This document shows, piece after piece, positions 33,322-42,580 of a stretch of DNA of 64,000 bases. The translations under genes were made by a program, and so were the position numbers. Where the stretch lies: positions 1,550,001 through 1,614,000 of the forward strand of contig NZ_OY760905.1 in NCBI RefSeq assembly GCF_963664135.1. The letters run 5' to 3'. The stretch is from an uncultured Acetobacterium sp. GTDB taxonomy: Bacteria > Bacillota > Clostridia > Eubacteriales > Eubacteriaceae. Below the pieces are notes generated by a model, which did no database searches, was not told the origin of the DNA, and saw only the letters and a list, made by a program, of their open reading frames with translations. How positions within the stretch are numbered: position 1 is the stretch's first letter; every line of letters begins with the position of its first letter.

Positions 33322-34848
33322 TTATCTGAACTCACCAATTATTTTTTTCATCTCTGGACTTAAGGCCACCATCAGCTCCCCATTATAAGATCCCGTTGGC
33401 AACATGTCGGTCCGGCCATTGAAAGTCTGCTGAGCTGCCACCGAGTAAGACCGGGCAATACTGGCAAATGATCCCTCTTTCACCGTGGGACTAATATTTT
33501 TAGCGACAATTGAGATGGTATTATCACTGTTTTTGAGGATTTCAAAGGTTCGAAAATTCTGCGGAAAATCCCGGAGTGATGCTGCTTCAACCACCCAGAA
33601 ACCACGTTCCGGCTGAGTCGGGTCCGGTGATTTCAGGGGTGTTACCGTATTACGGTGGCGATGTCCGGCAACCCATAAGATCAAGTTGGGATAGGAGTGA
33701 AGTTTTTCGATAATTTCCGGTTCCGATATCTGAGAAATGGTGCTCCAGGACATAAAGGGTTTTGTGAGTGGTTCCAGATATTCCACCCCGATGGGGATAT
33801 GGGCGGCAATAATCATCAATTTTCCCTCTTCCTGGCCCTTATCCAGTTCATTGACCAACCAATCAAAGCGCAACCGATCCAATGAGCCATGAGCATAGCC
33901 ATTAACATTGGGATCATCATCCGGTTGGGTATTATCAAGCACAATAACCTTTAGGGGGACACCTTCCTTTGGTTCAAAGGCGTAGCAGGCAAAACCGCTC
34001 TCCAGATGAGTCGCTGTAAATCCGTGCCCAATCGGCTTGGTACTGGTCTTGAAAAATTCCTTCATCCAGTCTGCCCGAAACAAAAACCGTCGGCTGGGAT
34101 CATCTGAAACGACTTTTGGTTTTTTATCGGACCAGATGTGATCATGATTGCCCATGACCTGATACCAGGGAATTTGCTGATTCAGTCCCACTGCCATAAA
34201 ATCGTCATAAAATGCTTTCCGCGGTCCAATTCGGGGATTAATATTGACGCCGAAGTCCAGATTAATTTCGACCCCATCAAATATGTCGATGGACCATCGC
34301 AGTTCGTTATATTGGGCATTATTGGTATTATCGCCCATTGACAAACCAAAGTCCATGGGGTTCTCATGGTGAATGGCATTAATCGAATGGATCGCACCAT
34401 CCAAAACATGGGTTGTATAATGCATCATCTCAGAATAGACAGACACAATCCCGCCACCATACTTTGTATAAATCCCATGGGCCGGAAATTCTCCATCGGT
34501 GATATGAAGATCGGTCATGGCGAAAAAATGGAGCAATGTTTCTGTCTGATTGACTGCTGGACTTTGATAGTCTTCCGGCAGAAGCTCCACCCGCTTTTTC
34601 AATTCAGGATTACTGCTTGACGTCCATCCACCATAGCCTTCTTTGCCATACTTAATAATTTCAGTACTATCCACATTGGGTGACGTGGCAATTACCGGAT
34701 CCAGAAAGAAGGTATAGCATTGCTTTTCAGAATGGAAGTCCAGATCCAGGTCCGTCATCGGTATTGGAACTGGAACAATGAGCTGCTCGATTTCTTTAAT
34801 CTGCTTTGATAAGCGATTATTTGTTTTTTTTGAACGTTTATTTCCCAT
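33322..34848 (-). CDS. Metallophosphoesterase, TIGR03768-like
   Basis: A 508-residue calcineurin-type phosphoesterase. Metal ligands are in MTDLHITDGE, GDNTNNAQYNE, VMGNHDHIW, AAHIPIG and VAGHRHRNTV. The arrangement and length match the small TIGR03768 group of probable metallophosphoesterases; the substrate is unknown. There is no signal peptide, only a basic N-terminal stretch (NKRSKKTNNR), so it is cytosolic as it stands. GAGG precedes the ATG, and it starts ten bases after the amrS stop, forming a two-gene unit. Confidence 0.8.
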   Translation of the reverse strand: MGNKRSKKTNNRLSKQIKEIEQLIVPVPIPMTDLDLDFHSEKQCYTFFLDPVIATSPNVDSTEIIKYGKEGYGGWTSSSNPELKKRVELLPEDYQSPAVNQTETLLHFFAMTDLHITDGEFPAHGIYTKYGGGIVSVYSEMMHYTTHVLDGAIHSINAIHHENPMDFGLSMGDNTNNAQYNELRWSIDIFDGVEINLDFGVNINPRIGPRKAFYDDFMAVGLNQQIPWYQVMGNHDHIWSDKKPKVVSDDPSRRFLFRADWMKEFFKTSTKPIGHGFTATHLESGFACYAFEPKEGVPLKVIVLDNTQPDDDPNVNGYAHGSLDRLRFDWLVNELDKGQEEGKLMIIAAHIPIGVEYLEPLTKPFMSWSTISQISEPEIIEKLHSYPNLILWVAGHRHRNTVTPLKSPDPTQPERGFWVVEAASLRDFPQNFRTFEILKNSDNTISIVAKNISPTVKEGSFASIARSYSVAAQQTFNGRTDMLPTGSYNGELMVALSPEMKKIIGEFR

Positions 34849-34858
34849 TTATAGCGCC

Positions 34859-35689
34859 TCAACAATTTCCAGCATAGACAAATTCCAAGGACTCCCTGGC
34901 AATATCGGCAAGATGATAAACCTCATTAATCTCAGTGGCTTCCCGATCCCCCATTTCGTATCTCGGGAAAAACCGTGACAAATGCAGGGGAATGGTCTTG
35001 TCGACAGAACCCAGCCATTGAGACAATGCCCGTATTTCCGCTTCACTGTCATTTTCGCCAGGTATAATTAATGTGGTTACTTCCACATGACTATACTCAC
35101 TGGCAATTTTGATGGTTTGTTTCACCGTTTCCAGATCACCTTTTATTTTTTTATAAAACGCCTGGGTAAATGCTTTCAAGTCAATGTTCAAGGCATCAAT
35201 ATCCGGCAGGATCTCCCGAATCGGTTCTTCACAAAAGTTTCCGTTGGTAACCAGGACATTCTTCAAACCGTTTTTCTTGATCGCTTTGGCGCAGTCTCTG
35301 ACAAATTCATAGCCGACTAGCGGTTCATTGTAGGTATAGGCCAGACCGATATTCCCTTCATCGACCAATCTAATGGCGTTGCTTACTAGGCTTTCGGGGC
35401 TCATTCTGCGCCCATGAGCTTCTTCGATTCCGGCCATGGAAATTTCGTAGTTCTGACAAAAGGAACACCTTAAATTACAGCCGAAGCTCCCTACTGAAAG
35501 AATTTTAGTTCCCGGGAAAAAGCGACGCAATGGTTTTTTTTCGATGGGATCCAATGAAATGGCTGTTACGATTCCATAATTTAGCGCTTCAATCACATCT
35601 TTTTTGTTAATTCTGGCGCGACAAAATCCGATCTCATCCTGGTCTAATTTACAATGATGCGGACAGAGCTGACAAACTATTTTACTCAC
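34859..35689 (-). CDS. amrS: AmmeMemoRadiSam system radical SAM enzyme
   Basis: A 276-residue radical SAM protein. N-terminal zinc-type cysteines lie in CQLCPHHC; the SAM [4Fe-4S] site is CNLRCSFCQN (about 71-80). Further segments (YTYNEPLVGYEF, VTNGNF, LIIPGEND, PLHLSRFFPRYEM) match AmrS/PflA-like proteins. It lacks the long C-terminal tail of some homologues, ending at VYAGNC. AmrS normally occurs with AmrA and AmrB; neither is present here. I place the start at GTG 35689 with GGTGG upstream; the frame extends to 35770 without a signal. Confidence 0.85.
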   Translation of the reverse strand: MSKIVCQLCPHHCKLDQDEIGFCRARINKKDVIEALNYGIVTAISLDPIEKKPLRRFFPGTKILSVGSFGCNLRCSFCQNYEISMAGIEEAHGRRMSPESLVSNAIRLVDEGNIGLAYTYNEPLVGYEFVRDCAKAIKKNGLKNVLVTNGNFCEEPIREILPDIDALNIDLKAFTQAFYKKIKGDLETVKQTIKIASEYSHVEVTTLIIPGENDSEAEIRALSQWLGSVDKTIPLHLSRFFPRYEMGDREATEINEVYHLADIARESLEFVYAGNC

Positions 35690-35771
35690 AATTATTCCAC
35701 CTTTCGTTGATTTAACTGATTTTTTGCACAAGAAATCATCCTGTGTCAAGAAATGAACTTTCTGACGCAAC

Positions 35772-35810
35772 TAAAAAAGGAAAACCACCTGATGTCTTCC
35801 TTCTTTTTTA
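35772..35810 (-). terminator. Putative terminator of the nad-niaR operon
   Basis: AAGGAA/TTCCTT (35777-35782 with 35797-35802) flanked by A and T runs; on the minus strand TTTTTT follows. Short stem and 14-base loop. Confidence 0.5.
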
Positions 35811-35840
35811 TGCTATTCTTTTCATACCCAAATTTCTGAT

Positions 35841-36359
35841 TTAAAAATCACCCGGGGTGATTAAATATCCTTTTTCTTTTAAACGCTTTTCCACTGCTTG
35901 AAGAATGGCATCCGAAGTTGCTTCGACGGTATGATAATGATATTTGTCGGTGAGCTTCATCAGCGGGCTGGTCTGCTTTTCTTCTAACCCAGCAACAAAG
36001 GCATCCACGTCCGCTCTGGTGGCCAGAAACAGATCGACCTGGATCTTTCCGTAAAGATCATGAATGATGAACACATCCTTCACAAAACCACCGGCATCGA
36101 CGATGGTGTAAAGCTCATCCGCGATTTCTTCGTGAGCATGATAGACCTTGAAGACCTGCTCTTTTGGCGGCGGATCGATCAAAATATAGCCCTTATTGGT
36201 TGAGATAATATTGTAGTGCGCCGCTTTTAGGAGTGCAATATCCTGGACAATGCTCTGACGACTTACTTGAAAAATTTCTGACAGCGCCGTTCCCGAAACG
36301 GGTTCCCGGGAAGACCGCAGGGTTTTGACAATAGCATCTTGTCGCTTTTGTTTTTTCAT
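35841..36359 (-). CDS. niaR: Niacin-responsive repressor NiaR
   Basis: A 172-residue regulator with an N-terminal HTH_11 domain (GTALSEIFQVSRQSIVQDIA) and the C-terminal 3H domain. The His residues for metal and nicotinate binding are in KVYHAHEEIAD and DKYHYHTVEA. NiaR represses NAD synthesis and uptake genes when niacin is plentiful. It is the last gene after nadA-nadB-nadC, giving autoregulation of the operon. GGGAG precedes the ATG. Confidence 0.93.
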   Translation of the reverse strand: MKKQKRQDAIVKTLRSSREPVSGTALSEIFQVSRQSIVQDIALLKAAHYNIISTNKGYILIDPPPKEQVFKVYHAHEEIADELYTIVDAGGFVKDVFIIHDLYGKIQVDLFLATRADVDAFVAGLEEKQTSPLMKLTDKYHYHTVEATSDAILQAVEKRLKEKGYLITPGDF

Positions 36360-36473
36360 GGTTTACACTCCCTTCTTTGATAGTCATTGGTAATTGCGAA
36401 AGTGCCGTGAGCTTTGGGTGCCGTTATTCGATATTTTTTAATTTCGCAATTAACTATTAATAGTCAACGAATG

Positions 36474-37328
36474 CTATAAAATCCGCAGATTTTTCATCGA
36501 TAAGTCAAGAATTGGCGATGAGTGGGTCAGGGCTCCGCAGGAAATAAAATCCACGCCGATACCGGCCAATTCCTTTAAGCGTGCTTCGGTGACATTCCCG
36601 GAACACTCGGTTACTGCTCGGCCAGCGATGATATTGATAGCTTCTTTCATGGTGTCGATATCCATGTTATCCAGCATGATGATGTCGGCACCGGCTTCCA
36701 GAGCTTCTTTTAACATCTTCAGATTTTCCACTTCCACTTCAATTTTCCGGACAAAGGGGGCGTATGCTTTGGCCGCTGCAATAGCTTCTTTAATCCCGCC
36801 AGCGGCATTGATGTGATTGTCTTTGATTAAAATTCCATCCGACAAATTATAGCGGTGATTATAACCGCCACCAACGGTGACTGCATATTTCTCAAAAATG
36901 CGCATATTGGGGGTTGTTTTGCGGGTATCCAGTAATTTTGTTTTGGTTCCGATCAGGTGTTTTGCGACTTTTTGGGTGTGGGTGGCAATGCCGCTCATTC
37001 GTTGCAGATAGTTTAGCGCCGTTCGTTCCCCGGTTAGCAAGGTTCTGGCATCGGCATCGACCACTGCTAAGCGATCTCCAGGTTTGACGCAATCCCCGTC
37101 ATTGACATATTTTTCCACTTTGGCAGTTTCATCCAGCAGTTCGAAAACCCGTTGATAAACCGTCAAGCCAGCAATGATGCCGGCTTCTTTGGCAATCAGG
37201 TCCACCTGTCCTCGTGAGTCTTTTTTGACAACTGCGTTGGTGGTAATGTCTTCACTGGTAACATCTTCTTTAAGCGCCAGCAATATCAGGGGATCCATGT
37301 TAAGCTTTTTTGTTATCGATTCGTTCAA
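36474..37328 (-). CDS. nadC: Nicotinate-nucleotide pyrophosphorylase
   Basis: A 284-residue quinolinate phosphoribosyltransferase making nicotinate mononucleotide. Signature: EDVTSEDITTNAV, TGERTALNYLQRMSGIAT, LDTRKTTPNMR, KDNHINAAGG, EVEVENLKMLKEAL and MLDNMD. The start used is TTG at 37328 with AAGGAG eight bases upstream, giving a 29-base overlap with nadB. An ATG at 37298, one base after the nadB stop, is an alternative and would leave a short but acceptable N-terminus. Confidence 0.95.
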   Translation of the reverse strand: MNESITKKLNMDPLILLALKEDVTSEDITTNAVVKKDSRGQVDLIAKEAGIIAGLTVYQRVFELLDETAKVEKYVNDGDCVKPGDRLAVVDADARTLLTGERTALNYLQRMSGIATHTQKVAKHLIGTKTKLLDTRKTTPNMRIFEKYAVTVGGGYNHRYNLSDGILIKDNHINAAGGIKEAIAAAKAYAPFVRKIEVEVENLKMLKEALEAGADIIMLDNMDIDTMKEAINIIAGRAVTECSGNVTEARLKELAGIGVDFISCGALTHSSPILDLSMKNLRIL

Positions 37329-38604
37329 TGACCTTGCTCCTTTCGATTTCGTCCAGGATGATTGTTTTATAATCGGCTTTTAATCGCTCCAGATCCTGAT
37401 AGTCATCCATGTTAATGTTCAGTTGATAATCTTTTGAGATCTCATATTTATTCATTGTATCATTTGCAGCTCTTTTTGCAAAGACCAAGCTTTCCAACAG
37501 GGAATTGCTGGCTAACCGATTGGCACCATGAACGCGATTGCAGCTGATTTCGCCAATGGCATACAAATGATTCATGGAGGTTCGGCTTTTTAAATCCACC
37601 CGGATTCCGCCCATAAAATAATGCTGAGCCGGGGTCACCGGGATACATTCTCGGGTAATATCATAACCTTCTTCCAGACAATGCTGATAAATATTGGGAA
37701 AACGGTTTTTAATCACCGCACTGCCCATATCCTGCATCGACAGCCAGACAAAATCACTTTCGTCCTGTTCCATCTGTTCATGGATGGCCTTGGTGAGCAG
37801 ATCCCGGGGCAGCAGCTCATCCACAAAACGTTGCATCTTACGATTATACAACACCGCCCCTTCCCCCCGAACCGATTCGGAGATTAAAAAACGACGGCCT
37901 GGCTTTTGTGAGTAAAGGGTAGTGGGATGGATTTGAATGTAGCTGATGTTTTCCAATTCGATTTGCCGCTTCAAAGCAATGGCGATAGCATCCCCGGTGA
38001 GATGCGCTAAATTAGTAGAACTATGAAACAGCCCCCCTAATCCGCCGGTTGCCAAAACCACATAGTCGGCTTCGAATAAATGGATTTCACCAGCCGCATC
38101 ACTGGCCACCACCCCAGTACAGGCATTGTTTTGGCAGATCAGATCGACCATTGCCATATTTTCGATGATGGTAATATTATTTCGTTTTTTTACCTGAGCT
38201 AACAGTTTGCTGGTGATTTCTTTGCCGGTTAAATCTTCATGATATAAAATCCGGGCCTTTGAATGAGCGCCTTCTTTGGTATAGGCCAGCTCGCCATTGT
38301 TCTTTTCAAATTCCACACCCAACGAAATGAGGTCTGAAATGATTTCCGGGGAAGTTCGGATCATCACATCCACTGAAGCGTGATCATTTTCGTAATGTCC
38401 GGCTTTTAAGGTATCTTCGAAGAAACTGTCATAGTCATCCTCGTCCCTCAACACACAGATTCCCCCTTGGGCCAGGTAGGAATCACTTTCATCCACGGTT
38501 GTCTTGGTAATCATTAAAATCTGCTTATCGATCGGGACATTAAGGGCATAAAACAAGCCGGATGCGCCGGTTCCCACAACAATAATATCTGTTTTCCCGT
38601 TCAT
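37300..38604 (-). CDS. nadB: L-aspartate oxidase
   Basis: A 434-residue flavoprotein that converts aspartate to iminoaspartate for NadA. FAD motif VGTGASGLFYALN, then SYLAQGGICV, SGLGGLFHSSTN-type LATGGLGGLFH, the catalytic region QIHPTTLYS, and GEISCNRVHGANRLASNSL. It is about 100 residues shorter than the E. coli enzyme and lacks most of the C-terminal helical domain, common in clostridia. In an anaerobe fumarate or another acceptor must replace oxygen. GGAGATG precedes the ATG. Confidence 0.95.
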   Translation of the reverse strand: MNGKTDIIVVGTGASGLFYALNVPIDKQILMITKTTVDESDSYLAQGGICVLRDEDDYDSFFEDTLKAGHYENDHASVDVMIRTSPEIISDLISLGVEFEKNNGELAYTKEGAHSKARILYHEDLTGKEITSKLLAQVKKRNNITIIENMAMVDLICQNNACTGVVASDAAGEIHLFEADYVVLATGGLGGLFHSSTNLAHLTGDAIAIALKRQIELENISYIQIHPTTLYSQKPGRRFLISESVRGEGAVLYNRKMQRFVDELLPRDLLTKAIHEQMEQDESDFVWLSMQDMGSAVIKNRFPNIYQHCLEEGYDITRECIPVTPAQHYFMGGIRVDLKSRTSMNHLYAIGEISCNRVHGANRLASNSLLESLVFAKRAANDTMNKYEISKDYQLNINMDDYQDLERLKADYKTIILDEIERSKVIERIDNKKA

Positions 38605-38651
38605 ATTTTCATCTCCATCATAATGAAAGCTCCATCATTTTAAAAGCTCCG

Positions 38652-39560
38652 TCATTTTGACAACTCCAACATTTTTTCCAGAGCTAAAACCGCTTTTGTC
38701 CGGGTTTCGTCATCGACTTCCACCTGATTGATTTCATTTTCCAGGGCATAGGCCACTTTGGGCAAGGAGATTTTTTTCATATTGGGACAGACCTGATTTT
38801 TGTTGACGAGATAGAATTCTTTATCGGGATTATTTTTCTTGAGCTGATATAAGATACCAATTTCGGTGCAAATTATAAACGCTTCGGCAGCGCTGGCGGT
38901 GGCATAATCAATAATCCCTGAGGTACTGCCCACATAATCGGCAGCCTCAATGATCGGCATGGTACATTCGGGATGCACCAGTACTTTGGCATCGGGATGG
39001 GCAGCTTTGGCGTCTTCTACCTCATCGATCATGATTTCATCATGAACATGACAATAGCCATTATTAAAGATAAAATTCTTTTCGGGAATTTTGCTGGCGA
39101 TGTATCTACCCAGATTTTCATCTGGGACAAAATAAATATTCTGCTGGGGCAGTGCCTTGACAATTTTTAAGGCATTGGCGGAGGTAACACAAACATCCAC
39201 AACTTTTTTTATTTCGGCGGTTGAATTGATATAACACACTACCGCCAGATCATCGTATTTCTCCTGAACTTCTTTAATTTTTTCAATGGTAGCCATATGG
39301 GCCATGGGACAATCGGCATTGGCTTCAGGCATAATCACTGTTTTTTCCGGACTGAGAATTTTCGCACTTTCACCCATAAAGGTAACTCCGCAAAAAACAA
39401 TCACTTTTTGGGGTACCTCAACGGCAATTTTGCTCAAATAATAGGAATCACCCACATAATCTGCTATTTCCTGAATTTCATCATTCACATAATAATGGGC
39501 GAGGATTACTGCATCCTTTTCATTCTTCAATGCTTCTATTTTCGACAAGATCTCTTTCAA
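38652..39560 (-). CDS. nadA: Quinolinate synthase
   Basis: A 302-residue [4Fe-4S] enzyme condensing iminoaspartate and dihydroxyacetone phosphate. Cluster cysteines fit CYINSTAE, HPECTMP and the C-terminal NQVCPNMKKI; AHYYVNDEIQ and GVTFMGESAKIL are also characteristic. The start is TTG at 39560 with AGGAGG upstream, no ATG being available. First gene of nadABC-niaR. Confidence 0.96.
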   Translation of the reverse strand: MKEILSKIEALKNEKDAVILAHYYVNDEIQEIADYVGDSYYLSKIAVEVPQKVIVFCGVTFMGESAKILSPEKTVIMPEANADCPMAHMATIEKIKEVQEKYDDLAVVCYINSTAEIKKVVDVCVTSANALKIVKALPQQNIYFVPDENLGRYIASKIPEKNFIFNNGYCHVHDEIMIDEVEDAKAAHPDAKVLVHPECTMPIIEAADYVGSTSGIIDYATASAAEAFIICTEIGILYQLKKNNPDKEFYLVNKNQVCPNMKKISLPKVAYALENEINQVEVDDETRTKAVLALEKMLELSK

Positions 39561-39603
39561 CTTTTTTGCCTCCTACTTTTAACCAGGGGTTTTCTTGCTT
39601 AAA

Positions 39604-39644
39604 AGTATAGCACTTATCTTTACAGCTGACAAGCTGAGTGTAAA
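39604..39644 (-). promoter_or_regulatory. nadA promoter with overlapping dyad (putative NiaR operator)
   Basis: Minus strand TTGTCA (39627-39632), 17 bases, TATACT (39604-39609). A dyad TTTACA (39619-39624) / TGTAAA (39639-39644), with inner CAGCT/AGCTG, straddles the -35. A repressor bound there would block RNA polymerase; NiaR encoded in the same operon is the natural candidate. Confidence 0.6.
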
Positions 39645-39645
39645 C

Positions 39646-40614
39646 TTATTTAAGATATTTTGTAATCTTTTGATTTCCCGCCATCATTTGCCAACCGAAG
39701 ATAATTCCGGCCTGATAGTAGAGTTGACAATTTGCGCTGGCTGAAATGAATTGATCGAGCATTTGTTTATTGGCAAAAACATCGTGAAAATAGCCCAAAT
39801 CATCCTGAATCTTCTCGAATTGATCCATCGATTTTCGGGTCTTCTTATCAAGAATCGATGATAATTGATCAATAACATAGCGGAGTTTTTTGCTTTTTAT
39901 CCGCACCTTATGTACTTCGCGCTGCTGCTTGACATCGAGATTTTTCATACTTTTTTTTATTTTTTTTAACCAAATGTCAATATGATTTTTAGCGTAAGCT
40001 TTTATCGAAATATTAAGATCTGGAGAGCCCTCTACCCAAGGCTGATTAAGCTTCCAAACCAAAATGTCCAATAAGTCCAGGGCAAACTGATCGGTCTGCA
40101 AGTTATCGATCAGATTTTTGAATGCTGCTTCTCGTTTTCCCACTAAATAGCGTTTGATTTCGGCGAACTCACAAATGGGCAGAACGCTATCCCCTTCCAT
40201 AACGGTAATTTCATCTAAAAGCACATCTAACTGTCTCACTTCACCAAATAGAAGCCCCAAATTTCGCAAGGTTTCCTGTTGCACGTTGTATTTTTCGGCT
40301 TCAAATATCGGCATAAAAAAAGCCAGTATTGCCCGATATTTTCTGATCCGCACCCGAACCTGATGAACGCCTTCGGGATCATCGGGATTTTCAAAAAAAT
40401 AATCGAAAGCATTAATGATTTCATTAAAACCATTTTTCAGAATGATATCAACCGCAGCGCCCACCTTTTTTTTTGATTTTATATTCAGGTTTGGTTGACT
40501 GCTAACAATTTTAACCGATTTTATCGGTGGTATTTCGGGGAGCAACAAACCCTTCTGATAGCGACCCTGATTTTCCATCAATAGCCGCGAGAGCTTTTCC
40601 ATCATCATTTCCAT
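39646..40614 (-). CDS. CHAD domain protein
   Basis: A 322-residue helical protein with the conserved His/Lys/Arg pattern of CHAD domains: HQVRVRIRKYRAIL in the first half and HKVRIKSKKLRYVID in the second, the two basic helices that line a polyphosphate-binding pore. CHAD proteins associate with polyphosphate granules. It lacks the CYTH domain often fused to it, and the first 60 residues show no known domain. It stands between nadA and mod genes with no link evident. Confidence 0.85.
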   Translation of the reverse strand: MEMMMEKLSRLLMENQGRYQKGLLLPEIPPIKSVKIVSSQPNLNIKSKKKVGAAVDIILKNGFNEIINAFDYFFENPDDPEGVHQVRVRIRKYRAILAFFMPIFEAEKYNVQQETLRNLGLLFGEVRQLDVLLDEITVMEGDSVLPICEFAEIKRYLVGKREAAFKNLIDNLQTDQFALDLLDILVWKLNQPWVEGSPDLNISIKAYAKNHIDIWLKKIKKSMKNLDVKQQREVHKVRIKSKKLRYVIDQLSSILDKKTRKSMDQFEKIQDDLGYFHDVFANKQMLDQFISASANCQLYYQAGIIFGWQMMAGNQKITKYLK

Positions 40615-40704
40615 TTTTACCCGCCTTTCAGATATCTTGTGAACATCACTTTTAATCTATATACCCATTAGCATCTTAATACCCACTTGCATTTTAAACC
40701 AATC

Positions 40705-40744
40705 AAAAACAGGAAACCAGCGCCATTGCTGATTTCCTGTTTTT
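40705..40744 (-). terminator. Intrinsic terminator of modABC
   Basis: A long stem (40705-40721 with 40728-40744, one G-U type mismatch), preceded and followed by five A and five T on the minus strand. Confidence 0.88.
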
Positions 40745-40771
40745 AATGATGAGACAGTATGGTGGCTTAAA

Positions 40772-41845
40772 TTATTGATTCACAAAGAAAACATAGTTCG
40801 GATTGATATAAATGACAAATGGTTCCGAGAGGTCATATAAATGATTCCGTTCTTCCCGGCTGATCTCACATTGAATATGGAAATCATCCAGACTTTTAGG
40901 CTTAGATCCTATTTTTAAATACAGCGACGTCCGGAATGGACCGTCGCTTTCATCGGCAATCCAGACCTTGAAACAGTTCTCTTCCGGGCAATCCTGCTCA
41001 TTGATAAGTTTGACCTGATTCGCTCGAATTCCCATGAATCCGGTATTGTGTTCAATCTTCATTTCGGTTCGCAGGGTTATCCCCCACTCCGCTACATCCA
41101 ATTGATTATCAGAAATCCGCATGGCTTTGACGATGTTTTTACAACCAGTTATTTTGGCTGTTTCCAGCGATCCCGGCGATTTAAAAATGGCATCTTTCTG
41201 TCCGAAAACTTCAAGCTTCCCGGTGTTGAAAACGGCAATATAATCAGATAAGCGATAGGCTTCCTCACGATTATGGGTTACAAAAAGAGTCAAACCCTGG
41301 TATTCTTTTAGTGATTCTGACATTTCTTTCATCATATGATTGCGGAGATGCACATCCAATGCTGAAAATGGTTCATCCAATAATAAAATATCTGGTTCAA
41401 CCGCCACCGCCCTGGCCAGTGCCACCCGTTGCTGCTGTCCTCCGGATATTTGGGTGGGATAGCGTTTGCCAATATCACCCAGATGGTATTTTTCAAGAAG
41501 AGCCGTGACGCGATTCTTTTTCTCAGGTTTAGGCAGCTTGTCGAGCCCAAAAGCAATATTTTCTTCAATGGTCATATTGGGGAAAAGGGCATAGTTCTGA
41601 AAAAGGAATCCGACCTTTCTGTCCCTCATGGAAAGATTGATTTTTTTCTCTGAATCGAAGAATGTTTTGCCATTGATGATAATTTTTCCTTCATCCGGCT
41701 TCACCAATCCGGCGATGCATCGCAGTAACATGCTTTTTCCTGAACCGGAAGCGCCCAGTATACCAATGATCTCTTCCTGCGATTGAAGCTTCACATCCAG
41801 CTGAAAGCCGTTAAACTTCTTTTTTACATCAACAAAAAATTCCAT
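40772..41845 (-). CDS. modC: Molybdate ABC transporter ATP-binding protein
   Basis: A 357-residue ATPase: Walker A GASGSGKSM, signature ISGGQQQRVALARA, Walker B ILLLDEPFSALD, switch His in FVTHNREEA, then a C-terminal TOBE/Mop-like domain (from about 285) that may bind oxyanion. Start at 41845 follows GGAGG by eight bases; the TTG at 41860 contains that site. It begins four bases after the modB stop. Molybdate is preferred over tungstate from the ModA sequence, but tungstate cannot be excluded. Confidence 0.93.
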   Translation of the reverse strand: MEFFVDVKKKFNGFQLDVKLQSQEEIIGILGASGSGKSMLLRCIAGLVKPDEGKIIINGKTFFDSEKKINLSMRDRKVGFLFQNYALFPNMTIEENIAFGLDKLPKPEKKNRVTALLEKYHLGDIGKRYPTQISGGQQQRVALARAVAVEPDILLLDEPFSALDVHLRNHMMKEMSESLKEYQGLTLFVTHNREEAYRLSDYIAVFNTGKLEVFGQKDAIFKSPGSLETAKITGCKNIVKAMRISDNQLDVAEWGITLRTEMKIEHNTGFMGIRANQVKLINEQDCPEENCFKVWIADESDGPFRTSLYLKIGSKPKSLDDFHIQCEISREERNHLYDLSEPFVIYINPNYVFFVNQ

Positions 41846-41849
41846 CTGA

Positions 41850-42542
41850 TCATCCTCCAACCCCCTGCCGCTCTTTCTTTTTATAGCTTTCCCAATAGTT
41901 GTTAATCACTAATACCGATAATGAGATGACAAAAATAATCAGTACCCAGATCAGGGCGACCTGCATTTCTCCACTCGAGGTGGCAAAATAGATGGCAATG
42001 GGGATGGTTTCGGTTTTTCCCGGGATACTCCCGGCAACCATCAGGGTCGCTCCAAATTCGCCTAGACTTCTGGCAAAAGTTAAAGCCGTTGCGGCAGCAA
42101 TTCCCGGTCTCGCAACAGGTACCGCGACTCGCCAAAAGACCTTCCATTCAGAAGCTCCCAGGGTTCTTGCGGCACTTAGAACGTTGGGGTCAACTTGTTC
42201 AAACGCACCCATGGAAGTTTTATACATCAATGGAAACGCCACAACAATTGCGGCCAGAACAGCCGCATACCATGAAAAAATAATATTTACCCCGAAGATC
42301 TCCAGGAAATTTCCAATCGGACCATTTTTGCCAACCAATAATAATATTCCAAAGCCGACTACCGTTGGTGGCAAAACAAGGGGGAGTGTTAGAATACCAT
42401 CAATTAAGCCCTTCCATTTTCCTTTATAGTTGGTCAGCAACCAGGCGATGGATAATCCCAGAAAAAAATTGATGACTGTCGCGATCAAGGTAACCTTGAT
42501 GGAAATCCATGCCGGTGAAAAGTCAAAATTGATAATAATCAC
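41850..42542 (-). CDS. modB: Molybdate ABC transporter permease
   Basis: A permease of about 229 residues with five to six membrane helices and the ModB-type EAA loop (ARTLGASEWKVFWRVAVP). It forms the channel for molybdate. Start is uncertain: GTG 42542 directly abuts the ribosome site (AAGGGAG), leaving no spacer. ATT codons at 42537-42539 and 42534-42536 are better placed, and the second lies five bases after the site. No ATG is available before the first helix. Middle gene of modABC. Confidence 0.9.
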   Translation of the reverse strand: MIIINFDFSPAWISIKVTLIATVINFFLGLSIAWLLTNYKGKWKGLIDGILTLPLVLPPTVVGFGILLLVGKNGPIGNFLEIFGVNIIFSWYAAVLAAIVVAFPLMYKTSMGAFEQVDPNVLSAARTLGASEWKVFWRVAVPVARPGIAAATALTFARSLGEFGATLMVAGSIPGKTETIPIAIYFATSSGEMQVALIWVLIIFVISLSVLVINNYWESYKKKERQGVGG

Positions 42543-42580
42543 TCCCTTCTTTTATTATTTTTTTCGATCGTTACTCATTA

